NCBI GenBank assembly: GCA_029238665.1
Contig: JAQWFQ010000024.1
Location: forward strand, 149,386 to 213,385
DNA: 64,000 nucleotides
Direction: 5' to 3'
DNA from: Crocinitomicaceae bacterium
Lineage (GTDB): Bacteria; Bacteroidota; Bacteroidia; Flavobacteriales_D; Crocinitomicaceae
Shown: piece after piece, positions 56,801-64,000 of the stretch
How the letters are laid out: every line of letters begins with the position of its first letter
How positions within the stretch are numbered: the first letter of the stretch is position 1
Notes under the pieces: generated by a model
What the model saw: only the letters and a program-made list of their open reading frames with translations
What the model was told of the DNA's origin: nothing
Database searches by the model: none
Made by a program: the position numbers and the translations under genes

Positions 56801-57462
56801 TGTGTTACATTTTGACCATTTGATGTAGTCCCGTCCATAAAATCCCAGTTATAATCGACTAAGTTAAATCCTGTCTGAGCAAAAGAACCTTGCTCTTGAA
56901 AATCAATACTTTGATTTAAACATACACGAATACTGTCTGGTGTTGCTCCACCAACAATAAACCCTCCAGCTTGTGGGTTAGCGCAAGGTGTCTCACAAGA
57001 TACGCTTGCAGTAAACATTCCTGTACCTGCACTGTTTGAATAAAATTGTAGCGTTATACAACCCGTAGGATTCAATGCCGTCGCTTCTACGGTAACATTT
57101 TGCAATTGATTTGTAGTATAAACTCCCAATGAGTTAGCTGCAGTTGAAGTCCCATCAAACACAGACATATTATCCAAATTTGGATTTTGAGGTGTCCCTG
57201 TATTGGTGCCATCTAAATTAAAGATTGTGAAAGATACAGAAATAACATCCCCAGGGGTATCCGGACAAATTGTGATTGTAATATTCTCATCATTTCCATA
57301 GCCCGTACCTCCTTGACCACCTGAATCAATAAGGAATCCATTGCATGTATTAAATGTTGTATTGTTATTTATCGCTGTAAAATCAACGGCCATTTGAGAC
57401 AATGATGAAAATGAAATTACTGCGAAAAAAAGTACACTTATTGTTGAATAAAAACGTTTCAT
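53806..57462 (-). CDS. large secreted adhesin-like protein with type B (CHU_C) sorting domain
   Basis: A 1218-residue exported protein. Signal peptide about 1-22 (MKRFYSTISVLFFAVISFSS); a CUB-like domain at about 30-160; a PKD domain (YNWDFMDGTTSNGQNVTHSYSVPGHYKVQLFVTDDNGC); a proprotein-convertase P-like region (SFSAGTTIANVNDIQDICLDLEHSYMGDLVIMIECPNG); SprB-like repeats (PSCFGFNDGAFTLTG, ASCFGLCDGSVVITPAGGTTGYSYNW); another PKD; and a C-terminal gliding-associated domain (ILYAPNTFTPDDDEFNQVWNIHILG to YTFNGHITVLK). It is expected to leave the cell by type IX secretion. The ATG ten codons into the longest frame gives the signal peptide. Confidence 0.88.
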   Translation of the reverse strand: MKRFYSTISVLFFAVISFSSLSQMAVDFTAINNNTTFNTCNGFLIDSGGQGGTGYGNDENITITICPDTPGDVISVSFTIFNLDGTNTGTPQNPNLDNMSVFDGTSTAANSLGVYTTNQLQNVTVEATALNPTGCITLQFYSNSAGTGMFTASVSCETPCANPQAGGFIVGGATPDSIRVCLNQSIDFQEQGSFAQTGFNLVDYNWDFMDGTTSNGQNVTHSYSVPGHYKVQLFVTDDNGCTNPNLTDLVVQVETLPDFSSFPLDGEICLGESYAVSADPNSYEVEWVGFPGSQSIDDGCLPDTLLGVSQDISLLQTGFSAGTTIANVNDIQDICLDLEHSYMGDLVIMIECPNGQSAILHQQGGGNTQIGIPVQADNVDCSDPATIGVPFTYCFAPGATETWVEWVTNNPGTNTIPAGTYESIDPLTNLVGCPTNGIWTLTVIDNWAADDGTLFSFGINLDPSYYPSITTFTPDIGANSDSSYWVNPVFQTSLSADGNDLTVLPTSAGAYTYEYFVQNDFGCSHDTSFVLTVNDNPLAFAGNDTTICGGTGMQLDGQVVGMVSACDYTLNLDDTFGDGWNGNTITITINGVATDYTIATGSSNVINLSIPVGSVVSYTFNAIGSFVGECSFEVIDSDGNIVLTEGPNLTGNVNGTWTSSCVPDLVYEWTPANLVSDPSILNPMATINAQETLTLTVYPLGHPLCATSDDVVVSTSAVPFPGTNNMLEVCSSGSAVDLFPLLGLGASPNGFWIDPSGNPMVMPYIPQAMPVGDFVYAVDSNGCVAQAVITITEVVTSIANVAVTEPSCFGFNDGAFTLTGANFDAYSIDGGMPVLSGSPFTVTGLSAGTYNVIVASAQGCIADQDVIVTEPTLLTASAVPTAASCFGLCDGSVVITPAGGTTGYSYNWLGGVSGDQSGNGTSICAGSYLTELTDGNGCFIEVNYVVTEPDNVFPSILGDTLSGCFSHQVNFVNTTPSTNILSTTIDFGDGTVEVINSNDDFSHAYQSGGLYSVTATLLTNDGCTYTVSYTDLIQVYDYPTANFIISPNNVTVFEPVVSLLDQSSAGVTSWNWNIENGDPNSSVDEDVDDVAFPIGEPGDYPVTLTVFNAYGCSDTVTKLVSVVNDVILYAPNTFTPDDDEFNQVWNIHILGIDNYDFDLFIYNRWGEIIWESHDPSAGWDGTFNGKIVPTGSYTWFINCKDLLNDDKYTFNGHITVLK

Positions 57463-57621
57463 TAATTTATTTTTTAAACTATTGATAGACAAATGTAACT
57501 CAAATCTTAGAAATTCTATCTATCGTACGATGGTGTTTCATCAAAACACCTAATCGCACTGACCTACACCCTCTTATTATTTTAGACTCAAAAAAAAGAC
57601 TACAGTTGCCTAAGCCTCAAA

Positions 57622-58116
57622 CTATTTCAACAATGTAATGTGCCCTGTATGTAGGTATCTGGCATCTGTTAATTCATCTTTAAACTCAAGGTACCAAACA
57701 TAAGTTCCTAACTGAACTAACTTACCTTTATAAGTTCCATCCCATCCTCCATTAACATCATGAGATTCAAATATAATTTCACCCCAACGGTTTCTGATTT
57801 GAAGCTCAAAATCTGAAGCGTCAAACCCTGCAGTAAATACCGGTTGAAAGGTTTGATTAAACTCGTCTCCATCTGGCGTAAATGTATTTGGGATGTAGAA
57901 AATAATTTCTTGCTTGATTGTAATTACTTGAGTAACTGAATCTACACAGCCAATTGGTGAGTATGCATAAAGGGTTACAACATAACCTGCACTTTCTGTA
58001 TCTGGAAAAGTATGTTCCGTATTTATGGTTGTACTATTACCTGTACCATCACCAAAATCCCAAACATAGTTTATAGCGCCAACCGTGGAGTTTGTGAATT
58101 GAACATCTGTATTCAA
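57622..58116 (-). pseudogene. 3' remnant of a type IX-secreted adhesin gene
   Basis: The remaining 164 codons encode part of a PKD domain (NYVWDFGDGTGNSTTINTEHTFPDTE) and a full type B sorting domain (IIFYIPNTFTPDGDEFNQTFQPVF to YLHTGHITLLK). There is no signal peptide, the frame opens with a TTG in mid-domain, and an in-frame stop lies three codons upstream. It aligns well with the end of the repeat adhesin at the right edge. Most of the 5' part was therefore lost, with the boundary near 58117-58151. Confidence 0.8.
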
Positions 58117-58151
58117 AGTCAGTCAAAATTGACGCTGACATTCCTGGAGAC

Positions 58152-58550
58152 TTATCGATGAAATGTGAAAACACATATCCCCCTTTTATCCATTTTTGAA
58201 GAACAATCCCCCTCAAACGATTCTCCAGGGTTAAGTACCAATTCCTTTAATGACTCTAACTTACCTATAGATTCACAATTTGAACAGACACCGTTTCGAA
58301 ATGTTTTCACCCTCCAACTAACTTTTACCAATGAACTGGTTGTATTTGTAAAGCGGAAAAGAACTAAGCTTTGATTAAAAACCAATTGGGAATTACACGA
58401 TTCAAAAAGATATTCAATTGTAACTCCTTTGATCATTTTATATTCCGTCCAAGTTGATACTGGCTCAACATCTAAGACTGAGGCAAAACACGAACTTGAC
58501 AACGCTACGACCACAAAAAAGGAACGTATTAAATTTTTAATTCTATCCAT
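58152..58550 (-). CDS. secreted protein of unknown function
   Basis: A 132-residue protein with a signal peptide (MDRIKNLIRSFFVVVALSSSCFA). The mature part has a beta-rich look and six cysteines (ESCNSQ, GVCSNCES, GDCSSK, GICVF), suggesting disulfides. The block LVLFRFTNTTSSLVKVSWRVKTFRNGVC resembles a small Ig-like fold. No family was recognised. It abuts the adhesin remnant and may mark the insertion that truncated it. Confidence 0.6.
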   Translation of the reverse strand: MDRIKNLIRSFFVVVALSSSCFASVLDVEPVSTWTEYKMIKGVTIEYLFESCNSQLVFNQSLVLFRFTNTTSSLVKVSWRVKTFRNGVCSNCESIGKLESLKELVLNPGESFEGDCSSKMDKRGICVFTFHR

Positions 58551-58645
58551 AATAATTAATCATTATACTAAAATACGTAAAAACGAGAACTTTTATTCAA
58601 GTGGAGTAAATCGAATAGATTAAACTGTAATGTCGATTTTTATCG

Positions 58646-59155
58646 CTACCATTTTTCATTTAGAGCAGAGCCTGTTTTTATTGTTGCAAACACATCAATC
58701 CCTTCGTCTATTAATTCGACAATTCTATCCATGGTCAATTTTTCGCCAATCTCAACAGCTCTATTTACTTGCTGTTTATCACAGTGTAAATGCCATGCAA
58801 AAACAGCATTGCAATTAAACCAATCCGTCTCCCAAGAAGCTCCGCCATATCTAGAAATAAAAACAAAATCAGTTGAACAGTTATCCGAGTAAGAAAGCCC
58901 CTTTTCAACCAATTCATCAATACTGAATTCACTGGCATTCATTCTCCCAACTAAAAACAACTCGTCATCTTCTTGATTAACCTTACTTTCTCCTATGTGA
59001 AAATCAGTTCGAAATTGATTCAACCCTCCCTTGTATTTGGCTTCGATCTTTTTTTTATCAAAAACAAGGTTGGCTAAATGAAGGTATACAGGCATACTTA
59101 TTTGCGTTTTATTAAAAAGGATACTATTAGACGAAGGATTTGTTTTAATAACCAT
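58646..59155 (-). CDS. protein of unknown function
   Basis: A 169-residue cytoplasmic protein without signal or membrane segments. Conspicuous blocks are YKGGLNQFRTDFHIGE, NQEDDELFLVGRMNASEFSIDELVEKGLSY, and a C-terminal helix pair. An internal ATG at 59095 (MPVYLHLANLVFDKKKIEAKY) is a plausible alternative start, as the first 20 residues look less conserved. I do not assign a function. It is upstream of the adhesin remnant in a leftward series of small genes. Confidence 0.6.
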   Translation of the reverse strand: MVIKTNPSSNSILFNKTQISMPVYLHLANLVFDKKKIEAKYKGGLNQFRTDFHIGESKVNQEDDELFLVGRMNASEFSIDELVEKGLSYSDNCSTDFVFISRYGGASWETDWFNCNAVFAWHLHCDKQQVNRAVEIGEKLTMDRIVELIDEGIDVFATIKTGSALNEKW

Positions 59156-59197
59156 TCACTTTTTCCAACTACAAATACACGCTGTTAGAACAACGAA

Positions 59198-59929
59198 TTA
59201 ATCAACCTTATACACTAACTTCATTGTAATTGATGCTGTTTTTTCTCTAGAACTGGTATTAAAAGTGCCTCCCCAAGAATAATTCTCCTTTGAGTTTTGT
59301 CCCGTAATTTGAAAGATACCCATTTTTGCAGATTCTAACTCTCCCAGTTCCCCACCAGAAAATTTAGCAATGTTTTCTGCCCGTATCCTCGCATCTTCTG
59401 TTGCTTTAGATATCATCTCTATTTTAAGGTCTGCAAGTTTTGTATAATAATACCTTGGAGATTCTGAATAAAATTGAACCCCTTGGTTCAGTAACTCTGT
59501 AATCTCTCTTGAGATCTTTTCAATTTTATCAACTGCTTTAGATTCTATTTGAACAGATTGTGTCAGTTCATATCCAACAAACTCTTCGCCAACGTACTTT
59601 CCTTCCGAAGAATATATTCGCTTATTTTTTTGATTTGTTTTAACGGCACTATAAACAAGCTCGTCAGTATCAATCCCTTTCCCAGCTAAATAAGCACTTA
59701 CGGTGTGTTTATTTTTTTCCAGTGTTAGGTACGCCTGTTTTAGATCAATGTTTTGAACTCCGTATTCCCCTTCCCACACAATCAAATCTGAAGAAAAATC
59801 AACTTTTCCAAGCCCTGTTACTCGAACCTGCCCTTCAACCTTAGTTCTATCTGAATATGCTTTTCCTAAAAAGATTGAAGCTACCACAATTGCTGTCCCA
59901 AAAATCAATGCTGTTATATACTGTTTCAT
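59198..59929 (-). CDS. SIMPL-domain (DUF541) protein
   Basis: A 243-residue exported or membrane-anchored protein with an N-terminal hydrophobic segment (residues 4-22). The SIMPL/DUF541 pattern is clear: VRVTGLGKVDFSSDLIVWEGEYGVQ, a central EEFVGYELTQSVQIESKAVDKIEKISREITELLNQGVQF, KATEDARIRAENIAKFSGGELGELESAKMG and the ending ITMKLVYKVD. Such proteins form periplasmic oligomers of uncertain role (E. coli YggE limits oxidative stress). It is six bases downstream of the next leftward gene and likely co-transcribed with it. Confidence 0.88.
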   Translation of the reverse strand: MKQYITALIFGTAIVVASIFLGKAYSDRTKVEGQVRVTGLGKVDFSSDLIVWEGEYGVQNIDLKQAYLTLEKNKHTVSAYLAGKGIDTDELVYSAVKTNQKNKRIYSSEGKYVGEEFVGYELTQSVQIESKAVDKIEKISREITELLNQGVQFYSESPRYYYTKLADLKIEMISKATEDARIRAENIAKFSGGELGELESAKMGIFQITGQNSKENYSWGGTFNTSSREKTASITMKLVYKVD

Positions 59930-59935
59930 AAAATT

Positions 59936-60856
59936 TTAATCTATTTCTATTATTCTTATCTCACTATTTGTAACTCCCTTTGTACTTACAACCTTAGTTT
60001 GGACACTGTAAATTAACCAACCTGTGTCATGAATACGTGAAGCAGTTGTCGTAAGGTTGGTCAACGTTCCAATGTCTTCTTTTTTAGGCGGTTTTGTTTT
60101 CATCGTTTTCGCCAGCTGTTTCAAATATTCAAAAGTCGTTGTTGTCAACTCATCTGAGTCTACCTCTTGACTTGAACGCAGTACGTAACTGTTGTCTTTA
60201 ACATCAAGCTCATCTAAAGATAAGATTACTTTTGAATTAAGTGGCTTTTCTGGGCTATATACATTCGGTAGCTGTAGCCCGAATTCAAGGTGCTCATCTA
60301 ACACGTATTTACCTCCATGGTATGTGTAGAATTGTTGAATATCTCGAATTGCTGCAGATTCAATTGCATACTTAGAAGAGTACATTTCTTCTATTTGCTG
60401 AAGTAGCTTCTCTAAGCTAGGAACACCGTTGAGATCAGATTTAAATTGATTAATTGATTCTTTTAAATAAACACTTACTTCTTTCCAGTTTTTTACCGCT
60501 TTTATTGCTCCAAACTCATCTGTTTCGATAACAACTTTTAAATCATCAGAAAGGGAAGTAATCTTTTTAATAAGTTCATTTGACGAATTCGTTTTATAAT
60601 CATGATAAAACCATTCTATTGAATATGAATTCGCAGTTGAATCAATGATAGTAACATCAACATTATAAGTCATTAATTCATTTACAACGGTGTCGGCTTT
60701 TTTTAACCTTACCTTTTGAAGTGAAACCTTGTAATGTTCTGTATCTCCAAGATTCCAATACCCGATTACTTGAGCGGTCGAGTCTTTCATATTCATCTGT
60801 CCAAATGCATTTAACACCAAAATACAGGCAATAATTACAGTAACAACTTTATTCAT
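59936..60856 (-). CDS. secreted protein of unknown function
   Basis: A 306-residue protein with a signal peptide (MNKVVTVIIACILVLNAFGQ). The mature part looks beta-rich, with VIGYWNLGDTEHYKVSLQKVRLKKADTVVNELMTYNVDVTIIDSTANSYSIEWFYHDYKT, reminiscent of DUF6263-like exported proteins, but I am not sure of a family. It precedes the SIMPL gene by six bases, so the two may work together in the periplasm or outer membrane. Confidence 0.65.
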   Translation of the reverse strand: MNKVVTVIIACILVLNAFGQMNMKDSTAQVIGYWNLGDTEHYKVSLQKVRLKKADTVVNELMTYNVDVTIIDSTANSYSIEWFYHDYKTNSSNELIKKITSLSDDLKVVIETDEFGAIKAVKNWKEVSVYLKESINQFKSDLNGVPSLEKLLQQIEEMYSSKYAIESAAIRDIQQFYTYHGGKYVLDEHLEFGLQLPNVYSPEKPLNSKVILSLDELDVKDNSYVLRSSQEVDSDELTTTTFEYLKQLAKTMKTKPPKKEDIGTLTNLTTTASRIHDTGWLIYSVQTKVVSTKGVTNSEIRIIEID

Positions 60857-60876
60857 TTGGATATCTTTAGTGTACT

Positions 60877-61197
60877 CTATTTACTTATTTCCTCAACATA
60901 ATCGAGTGCTTGTTTTGCTAATACCCCCCAATCATCATTGAATTCAACAGGGATTTGCAACCAATCTTTCATTGGCCTCCCCTTTTCAGAAGGGTCCCAA
61001 TTAGTTGATCCGGGGTATTTACTTAAAAGTAAATTGACTTCGTCTCTCCCAAGTTTAAAAACCATTTCTTCTTTAAAAAAAGCTGCGAATGCCTTTCCTC
61101 CTATTTTTAGACATGATTTCCCGAACATTTGACCAATAGTTGCCCCAAATTGACCTGATAATTGCCCCCCTACTTCATTGTAAAATTGCTCACTCAT
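60877..61197 (-). CDS. TfoX N-terminal domain-like protein
   Basis: A 106-residue cytoplasmic protein. GQMFGKSCLKIGGKAFAAFFKEEMVFKLGRDEVNLLLSKYPGSTNWDPSEKGRPMKDWLQIP matches the TfoX_N pattern (MFG--G---GK-FA---, a central Lys-rich strand, a G--M-W--P end). In Proteobacteria TfoX regulates competence, but the isolated N-domain is found widely in proteins of unknown role. It lies 16 bases after the DUF1801 gene on the same strand. Confidence 0.75.
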   Translation of the reverse strand: MSEQFYNEVGGQLSGQFGATIGQMFGKSCLKIGGKAFAAFFKEEMVFKLGRDEVNLLLSKYPGSTNWDPSEKGRPMKDWLQIPVEFNDDWGVLAKQALDYVEEISK

Positions 61198-61212
61198 TTA
61201 TTAACCCATTAA

Positions 61213-61551
61213 CTATACGGCAATTGACTTCAACCATTTGGATACTACCTTTTCATCAAAGTCTGTTTTGTTTTTTATTTTAATATGTTTCATTGTACTC
61301 CCACTCCCTTCCAAAAGGTTGTTTAAATCTTCAATTTTATCAATATTATAAAATCCAAACGTTATATGTTTTTTTGAAAAACGTAAATAGGTAAAATCTT
61401 TTGTTTTAGCAAAAACAGGAATACCCCATTTTATCTCCTCTGTTACACTTGAAACACTTTCATGAATTAGCTTTCTTAATATTTCAAGTGTCTCAATTTG
61501 ATCCTCTTGAGCACTATTAATATACTCCGTTACCTTTTCATTGTACCCCAT
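61213..61551 (-). CDS. DUF1801 (YdhG-like) protein
   Basis: A 112-residue cytoplasmic protein of the DUF1801 fold: VTEYINSAQEDQIETLEILRKLIHESVSSVTEEIKWGIPVFAKTKDFTYLRFSKKHITFGFYN. Function is unknown; related proteins are sometimes called iron chaperones (YdhG). It starts the leftward run of small genes after the repeat adhesin and is followed by the TfoX_N gene. Confidence 0.8.
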   Translation of the reverse strand: MGYNEKVTEYINSAQEDQIETLEILRKLIHESVSSVTEEIKWGIPVFAKTKDFTYLRFSKKHITFGFYNIDKIEDLNNLLEGSGSTMKHIKIKNKTDFDEKVVSKWLKSIAV

Positions 61552-61631
61552 TTTTGAGATTTTAAGATGAAATATACTAAATTGAATGAATACACCCTCA
61601 GTTCATACGGTTGTAAATTAAGCCTAAAAGC

Positions 61632-64000
61632 TTATCGTATTAAATTGACAGAACCTGTAATCACTCTATACTCATCCTTTGCAGATAAATTGAACGTAAC
61701 TTTCCAGCTATATACACCATCGTTCAAAACCTGCCCTCCATAAGTTCCATCCCAACCAACAGTAGCGTCATGAGACTCCCAAACAACTTCTCCCCATCGG
61801 TTAAAAATCAACATCGTAAAGTCATAAGGGTCATATCCTGAAGTGAATATAGGGGTAAACGTTTGGTTGTATTGATTCCCATCAGGGGTAAATGTATTGG
61901 GGATATAATAAATCAACGGTTCTTCAACCGTAATTACCGCATATGCCGTGTCTGCACAACCTAATGGTGAGCTCGCTATTAATTGTATTGTATACGTTGA
62001 ATCTTCCTCTGGATACATATGAGTAGTACTAAACTCTGTAGAACTTGACCCATCACCAAATGACCAATCATAATTTGTAGCGCCAATAGAAGTATTCTCA
62101 AAATAAACAACTTCTGAAATTCCAGTAACTAAAGTTGCGGATGGTGTAAATGAGGCCAACGGTACATCTTCCACATAAATGTAGTCCACGTACGATATCG
62201 AATTCGAACAACCATTACCTGTTGTCACCACAAGTGAAATATCATAATTACCTGAAGTGCTAAATATATAATTAATACTACCACAACCTGAAATAGACCC
62301 TGATCCTTCTATACTCCATACACAGTTTGTAAAGGTACTTGAAGCGACAGACGTATTTGTAAAATTCACTTCCAATGGTGCACATCCTGATAACTCATCA
62401 GCACTAAAGCTTACTGTCGGAATATCTTCTAATGTAATTAACATTTGATCTGTAGAAATACACCCATTATCATTGGCTGTAACTTCGTAACTCATTGTTA
62501 AAGCTGGAGTAAAACTAACACCGTCAACCAAGCCATTGTCCCAAAAAACAGGCACATTCGTTGGATTTATAGCAGCAACAGAAGTGGCTTCTCCTACACA
62601 TACAACTTGATCCAATCCAGCATCAATTGGTGGGTACACAGCTAAAATTGTTATTTCTTGTGTCACCAAGGTTTGATTCCCACAATTATCGGTAATACTG
62701 TAAGTCCTTGTAATGATCTCCCCATTACAAACGTTTCCATCCGACACATCACCAACCCATGTGACAATTGGGTTTACAGTACAATTGTCTAATGCATCAT
62801 TCACCACAAGCACATCAACTGCAGGAATATCCAAACTACCAGGAACTGAAATACTAGATGGGTTTGATGCTGTTGGTGCTGTAATATCATTTACAATGAT
62901 TGTCTGCGTTACAGTTATTGAATTTCCACAACCGTCCGTAACTGAATACGTTCTGACTATTGTTTCTGGACATGTAAGCCCGTCAGAAATATCAGACACC
63001 CAAGTAACAACTGGGCTTACTGTACAATTATCAGCCTCATCGTTTACATCAAAGATGTTTACCACAGGAATGTCTGCCGTACATTCTACATTTACTTGAA
63101 CAAGATTTGATGCTGTTGGTACTGTGACATCATGAACGACAATAGTCTGTGTTACATTTGTTGTGTTACCACAATCGTCCGTAACAGAATAGGTTCTGAT
63201 GATTGTTTCTGGGCACGTTAGCCCATCAGAAGCATCGCTGACATGAGCAACAACTGGATTTAACGTGCAGTTATCCGCTTCATCAGTTACATCCAAACTA
63301 TTTACCACAGGAATGTCCGCCGTACATTCTACATTTACTTGAACAAGATTTGATGCTGTTGGTGGGGTAATGTCATGTACTACAATAGCCTGTGTTACAT
63401 TTATTGTGTTACCACAATCGTCCGTAACAGAATAGGTTCTGATGATTGTTTCTGGGCACGTTAGCCCATCAGAAGCATCGCTGACATGAGTAACAACTGG
63501 ATTTAACGCGCAGTTATCCGCTTCGTCGTTTACATCCAAAATGTTTACCACAGGAATGTCTGCCGTACACTCCACATTTACTGGAGCAAGGTTTGATGCT
63601 GTTGGTGCTGTAAAGTCGTGAACGAAAATAGTCTGTGTCACAGTTATTACATTTCCACAATCGTCCGTAACAGAATAGGTTCTGATTATTGTTTCTGGGC
63701 AAGACAAGCCGTCAGAAATGTCAGACACCCAAGCAACAACTGGAGAACCAAGATTATCCGCCTCATCAATAACAACCAGAGGGTCTTGAAGTGGAACATC
63801 GCCTATACACGATACCGTAATTCCTGAGGGATTACTTGCTGTAGGTAAAAAAGGATCCATAATTATAATTGCGTGAGATACATTAATTGTATTCCCACAA
63901 TCGTCTGTAACACTATAAATACGTGTTATCGTTTCTGGACAAAGCAAGCCATCTGTTGACTCACTAACAAAAGCAACAACTGGGTTTAAGGTACAATTAT
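61632..64000 (-). CDS. repeat adhesin with type B (CHU_C) sorting domain, 5' end outside the window
   Basis: At least 789 codons of a gene that continues beyond the right edge. The visible part starts with five to six tandem 81-residue units (DEADNC-LNPVV-VSDASDGLTCPETIIRTYSVTDDCGN), an HYR/Ig-like repeat of extracellular Bacteroidota proteins, then an SprB-like/Ig-like region (LDQVVCVGEATSVAAINPTNVPVFWDNGLVDGV), two PKD-type domains (CAPLEVNFTNTSVASSTFTNCVWSIEG; NYDWSFGDGSSSTEFSTTHMYPEEDS) and a sorting domain (LIYYIPNTFTPDGNQYNQTFTPIFTSG to YRVITGSVNLIR). It is probably a surface or biofilm protein exported by the type IX system. The frame stays open to the edge. Confidence 0.85.
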   Translation of the reverse strand, partial: NCTLNPVVAFVSESTDGLLCPETITRIYSVTDDCGNTINVSHAIIIMDPFLPTASNPSGITVSCIGDVPLQDPLVVIDEADNLGSPVVAWVSDISDGLSCPETIIRTYSVTDDCGNVITVTQTIFVHDFTAPTASNLAPVNVECTADIPVVNILDVNDEADNCALNPVVTHVSDASDGLTCPETIIRTYSVTDDCGNTINVTQAIVVHDITPPTASNLVQVNVECTADIPVVNSLDVTDEADNCTLNPVVAHVSDASDGLTCPETIIRTYSVTDDCGNTTNVTQTIVVHDVTVPTASNLVQVNVECTADIPVVNIFDVNDEADNCTVSPVVTWVSDISDGLTCPETIVRTYSVTDGCGNSITVTQTIIVNDITAPTASNPSSISVPGSLDIPAVDVLVVNDALDNCTVNPIVTWVGDVSDGNVCNGEIITRTYSITDNCGNQTLVTQEITILAVYPPIDAGLDQVVCVGEATSVAAINPTNVPVFWDNGLVDGVSFTPALTMSYEVTANDNGCISTDQMLITLEDIPTVSFSADELSGCAPLEVNFTNTSVASSTFTNCVWSIEGSGSISGCGSINYIFSTSGNYDISLVVTTGNGCSNSISYVDYIYVEDVPLASFTPSATLVTGISEVVYFENTSIGATNYDWSFGDGSSSTEFSTTHMYPEEDSTYTIQLIASSPLGCADTAYAVITVEEPLIYYIPNTFTPDGNQYNQTFTPIFTSGYDPYDFTMLIFNRWGEVVWESHDATVGWDGTYGGQVLNDGVYSWKVTFNLSAKDEYRVITGSVNLIR
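62818..64000 (-). repeat. tandem 243-base coding repeats
   Basis: Unit starts align at 62818, 63061, 63304 and 63547, exactly 243 bases apart, and at 63787 after a 240-base unit. Neighbouring units, especially those at 63061, 63304 and 63547, share long near-identical stretches such as CCACAGGAATGTC-GCCGTACA. Each unit encodes 81 residues (80 in the shorter one). The high DNA identity suggests recent duplication or gene conversion. Confidence 0.85.

Noticed and set aside
58114..58116. A TTG codon as the start of a functional short adhesin
   Set aside because: It lies in the middle of a PKD domain with no signal peptide, so export is not possible from this start.
63945..63947. A TTG codon as the start of the right-hand adhesin
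   Set aside because: The frame continues without a stop to the window edge and encodes more of the same repeat, so the start is outside.
62818..64000. CRISPR-like array
   Set aside because: The period is 243 bases, repeats are coding and contiguous, and there are no spacers.

Overview
The window is low-GC DNA from a member of the Bacteroidota, most likely order Flavobacteriales and possibly near Crocinitomicaceae or Cryomorphaceae. The family placement is inference. The phylum rests on gliding/type IX secretion genes (gldF, gldG), six proteins or fragments with type IX C-terminal sorting domains, a TonB-dependent receptor with a carboxypeptidase-like N-terminal domain, the bacillithiol gene bshC, a gene order typical of flavobacteria (purC-phoH, SAM hydrolase-ABM-gldF-gldG-dnaN, thrS-infC-rpmI-rplT, M23 peptidase next to alaS), -7 promoter elements of the form TAnnTTTG, and a general lack of Shine-Dalgarno sequences.

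Layout. 1-7.4 kb: start of purC, phoH, then a rightward run of SAM hydrolase, ABM monooxygenase, gldF, gldG, a GldG-linked DUF4340-type protein and dnaN. 7.4-8.6 kb: a gene-poor patch with two copies of a hairpin-rich repeat and one secreted FISUMP protein. 8.6-20.8 kb: comEC, the translation cluster thrS-infC-rpmI-rplT, a secreted thioredoxin-like protein, dnaK, an M23 peptidase and alaS. 20.8-30.5 kb: glycosyltransferase, sigma-54 response regulator, Ppx/GppA phosphatase, a NatAB-type ABC exporter, DEAD-box helicase, a hydrolase-like protein and a flavoprotein. 30.6-38.4 kb: secreted type IX cargo, an RluE-type pseudouridine synthase, a TonB-dependent receptor, bshC, a cyclophilin and a small lipoprotein. 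38.5-53.8 kb: dnaX with an apparent -1 frameshift at a run of eleven A, NYN nuclease, an outer-membrane pair (helix-hairpin-helix/barrel plus PorV/PorQ-like), a secreted esterase, TPR protein, an unusual endonuclease III, MscS channel, CPBP protease, LRR lipoprotein, msrA, MFS transporter, MerR regulator, aroB and proline dehydrogenase. 53.8-64 kb: a leftward accessory block with a 1218-residue type IX adhesin, a 5'-truncated remnant of another, seven small genes, and the 3' part of a third adhesin built of 81-residue repeats that runs off the right edge.

Most of the window is core genome. Points worth a second look are the dnaX slippery site, an endonuclease III without the iron-sulfur cysteines, a possible sigma-54-type heat-shock promoter with palindromes upstream of dnaK, the modular hairpin repeat near 7.5-7.8 kb, several promoters whose -7 element lies 3-5 bases from the start codon (possible leaderless mRNAs), and the adhesin remnant and repeat array at the right end. 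I found no CRISPR array, tRNA, rRNA, transposase or prophage, and no clearly new multi-gene system.
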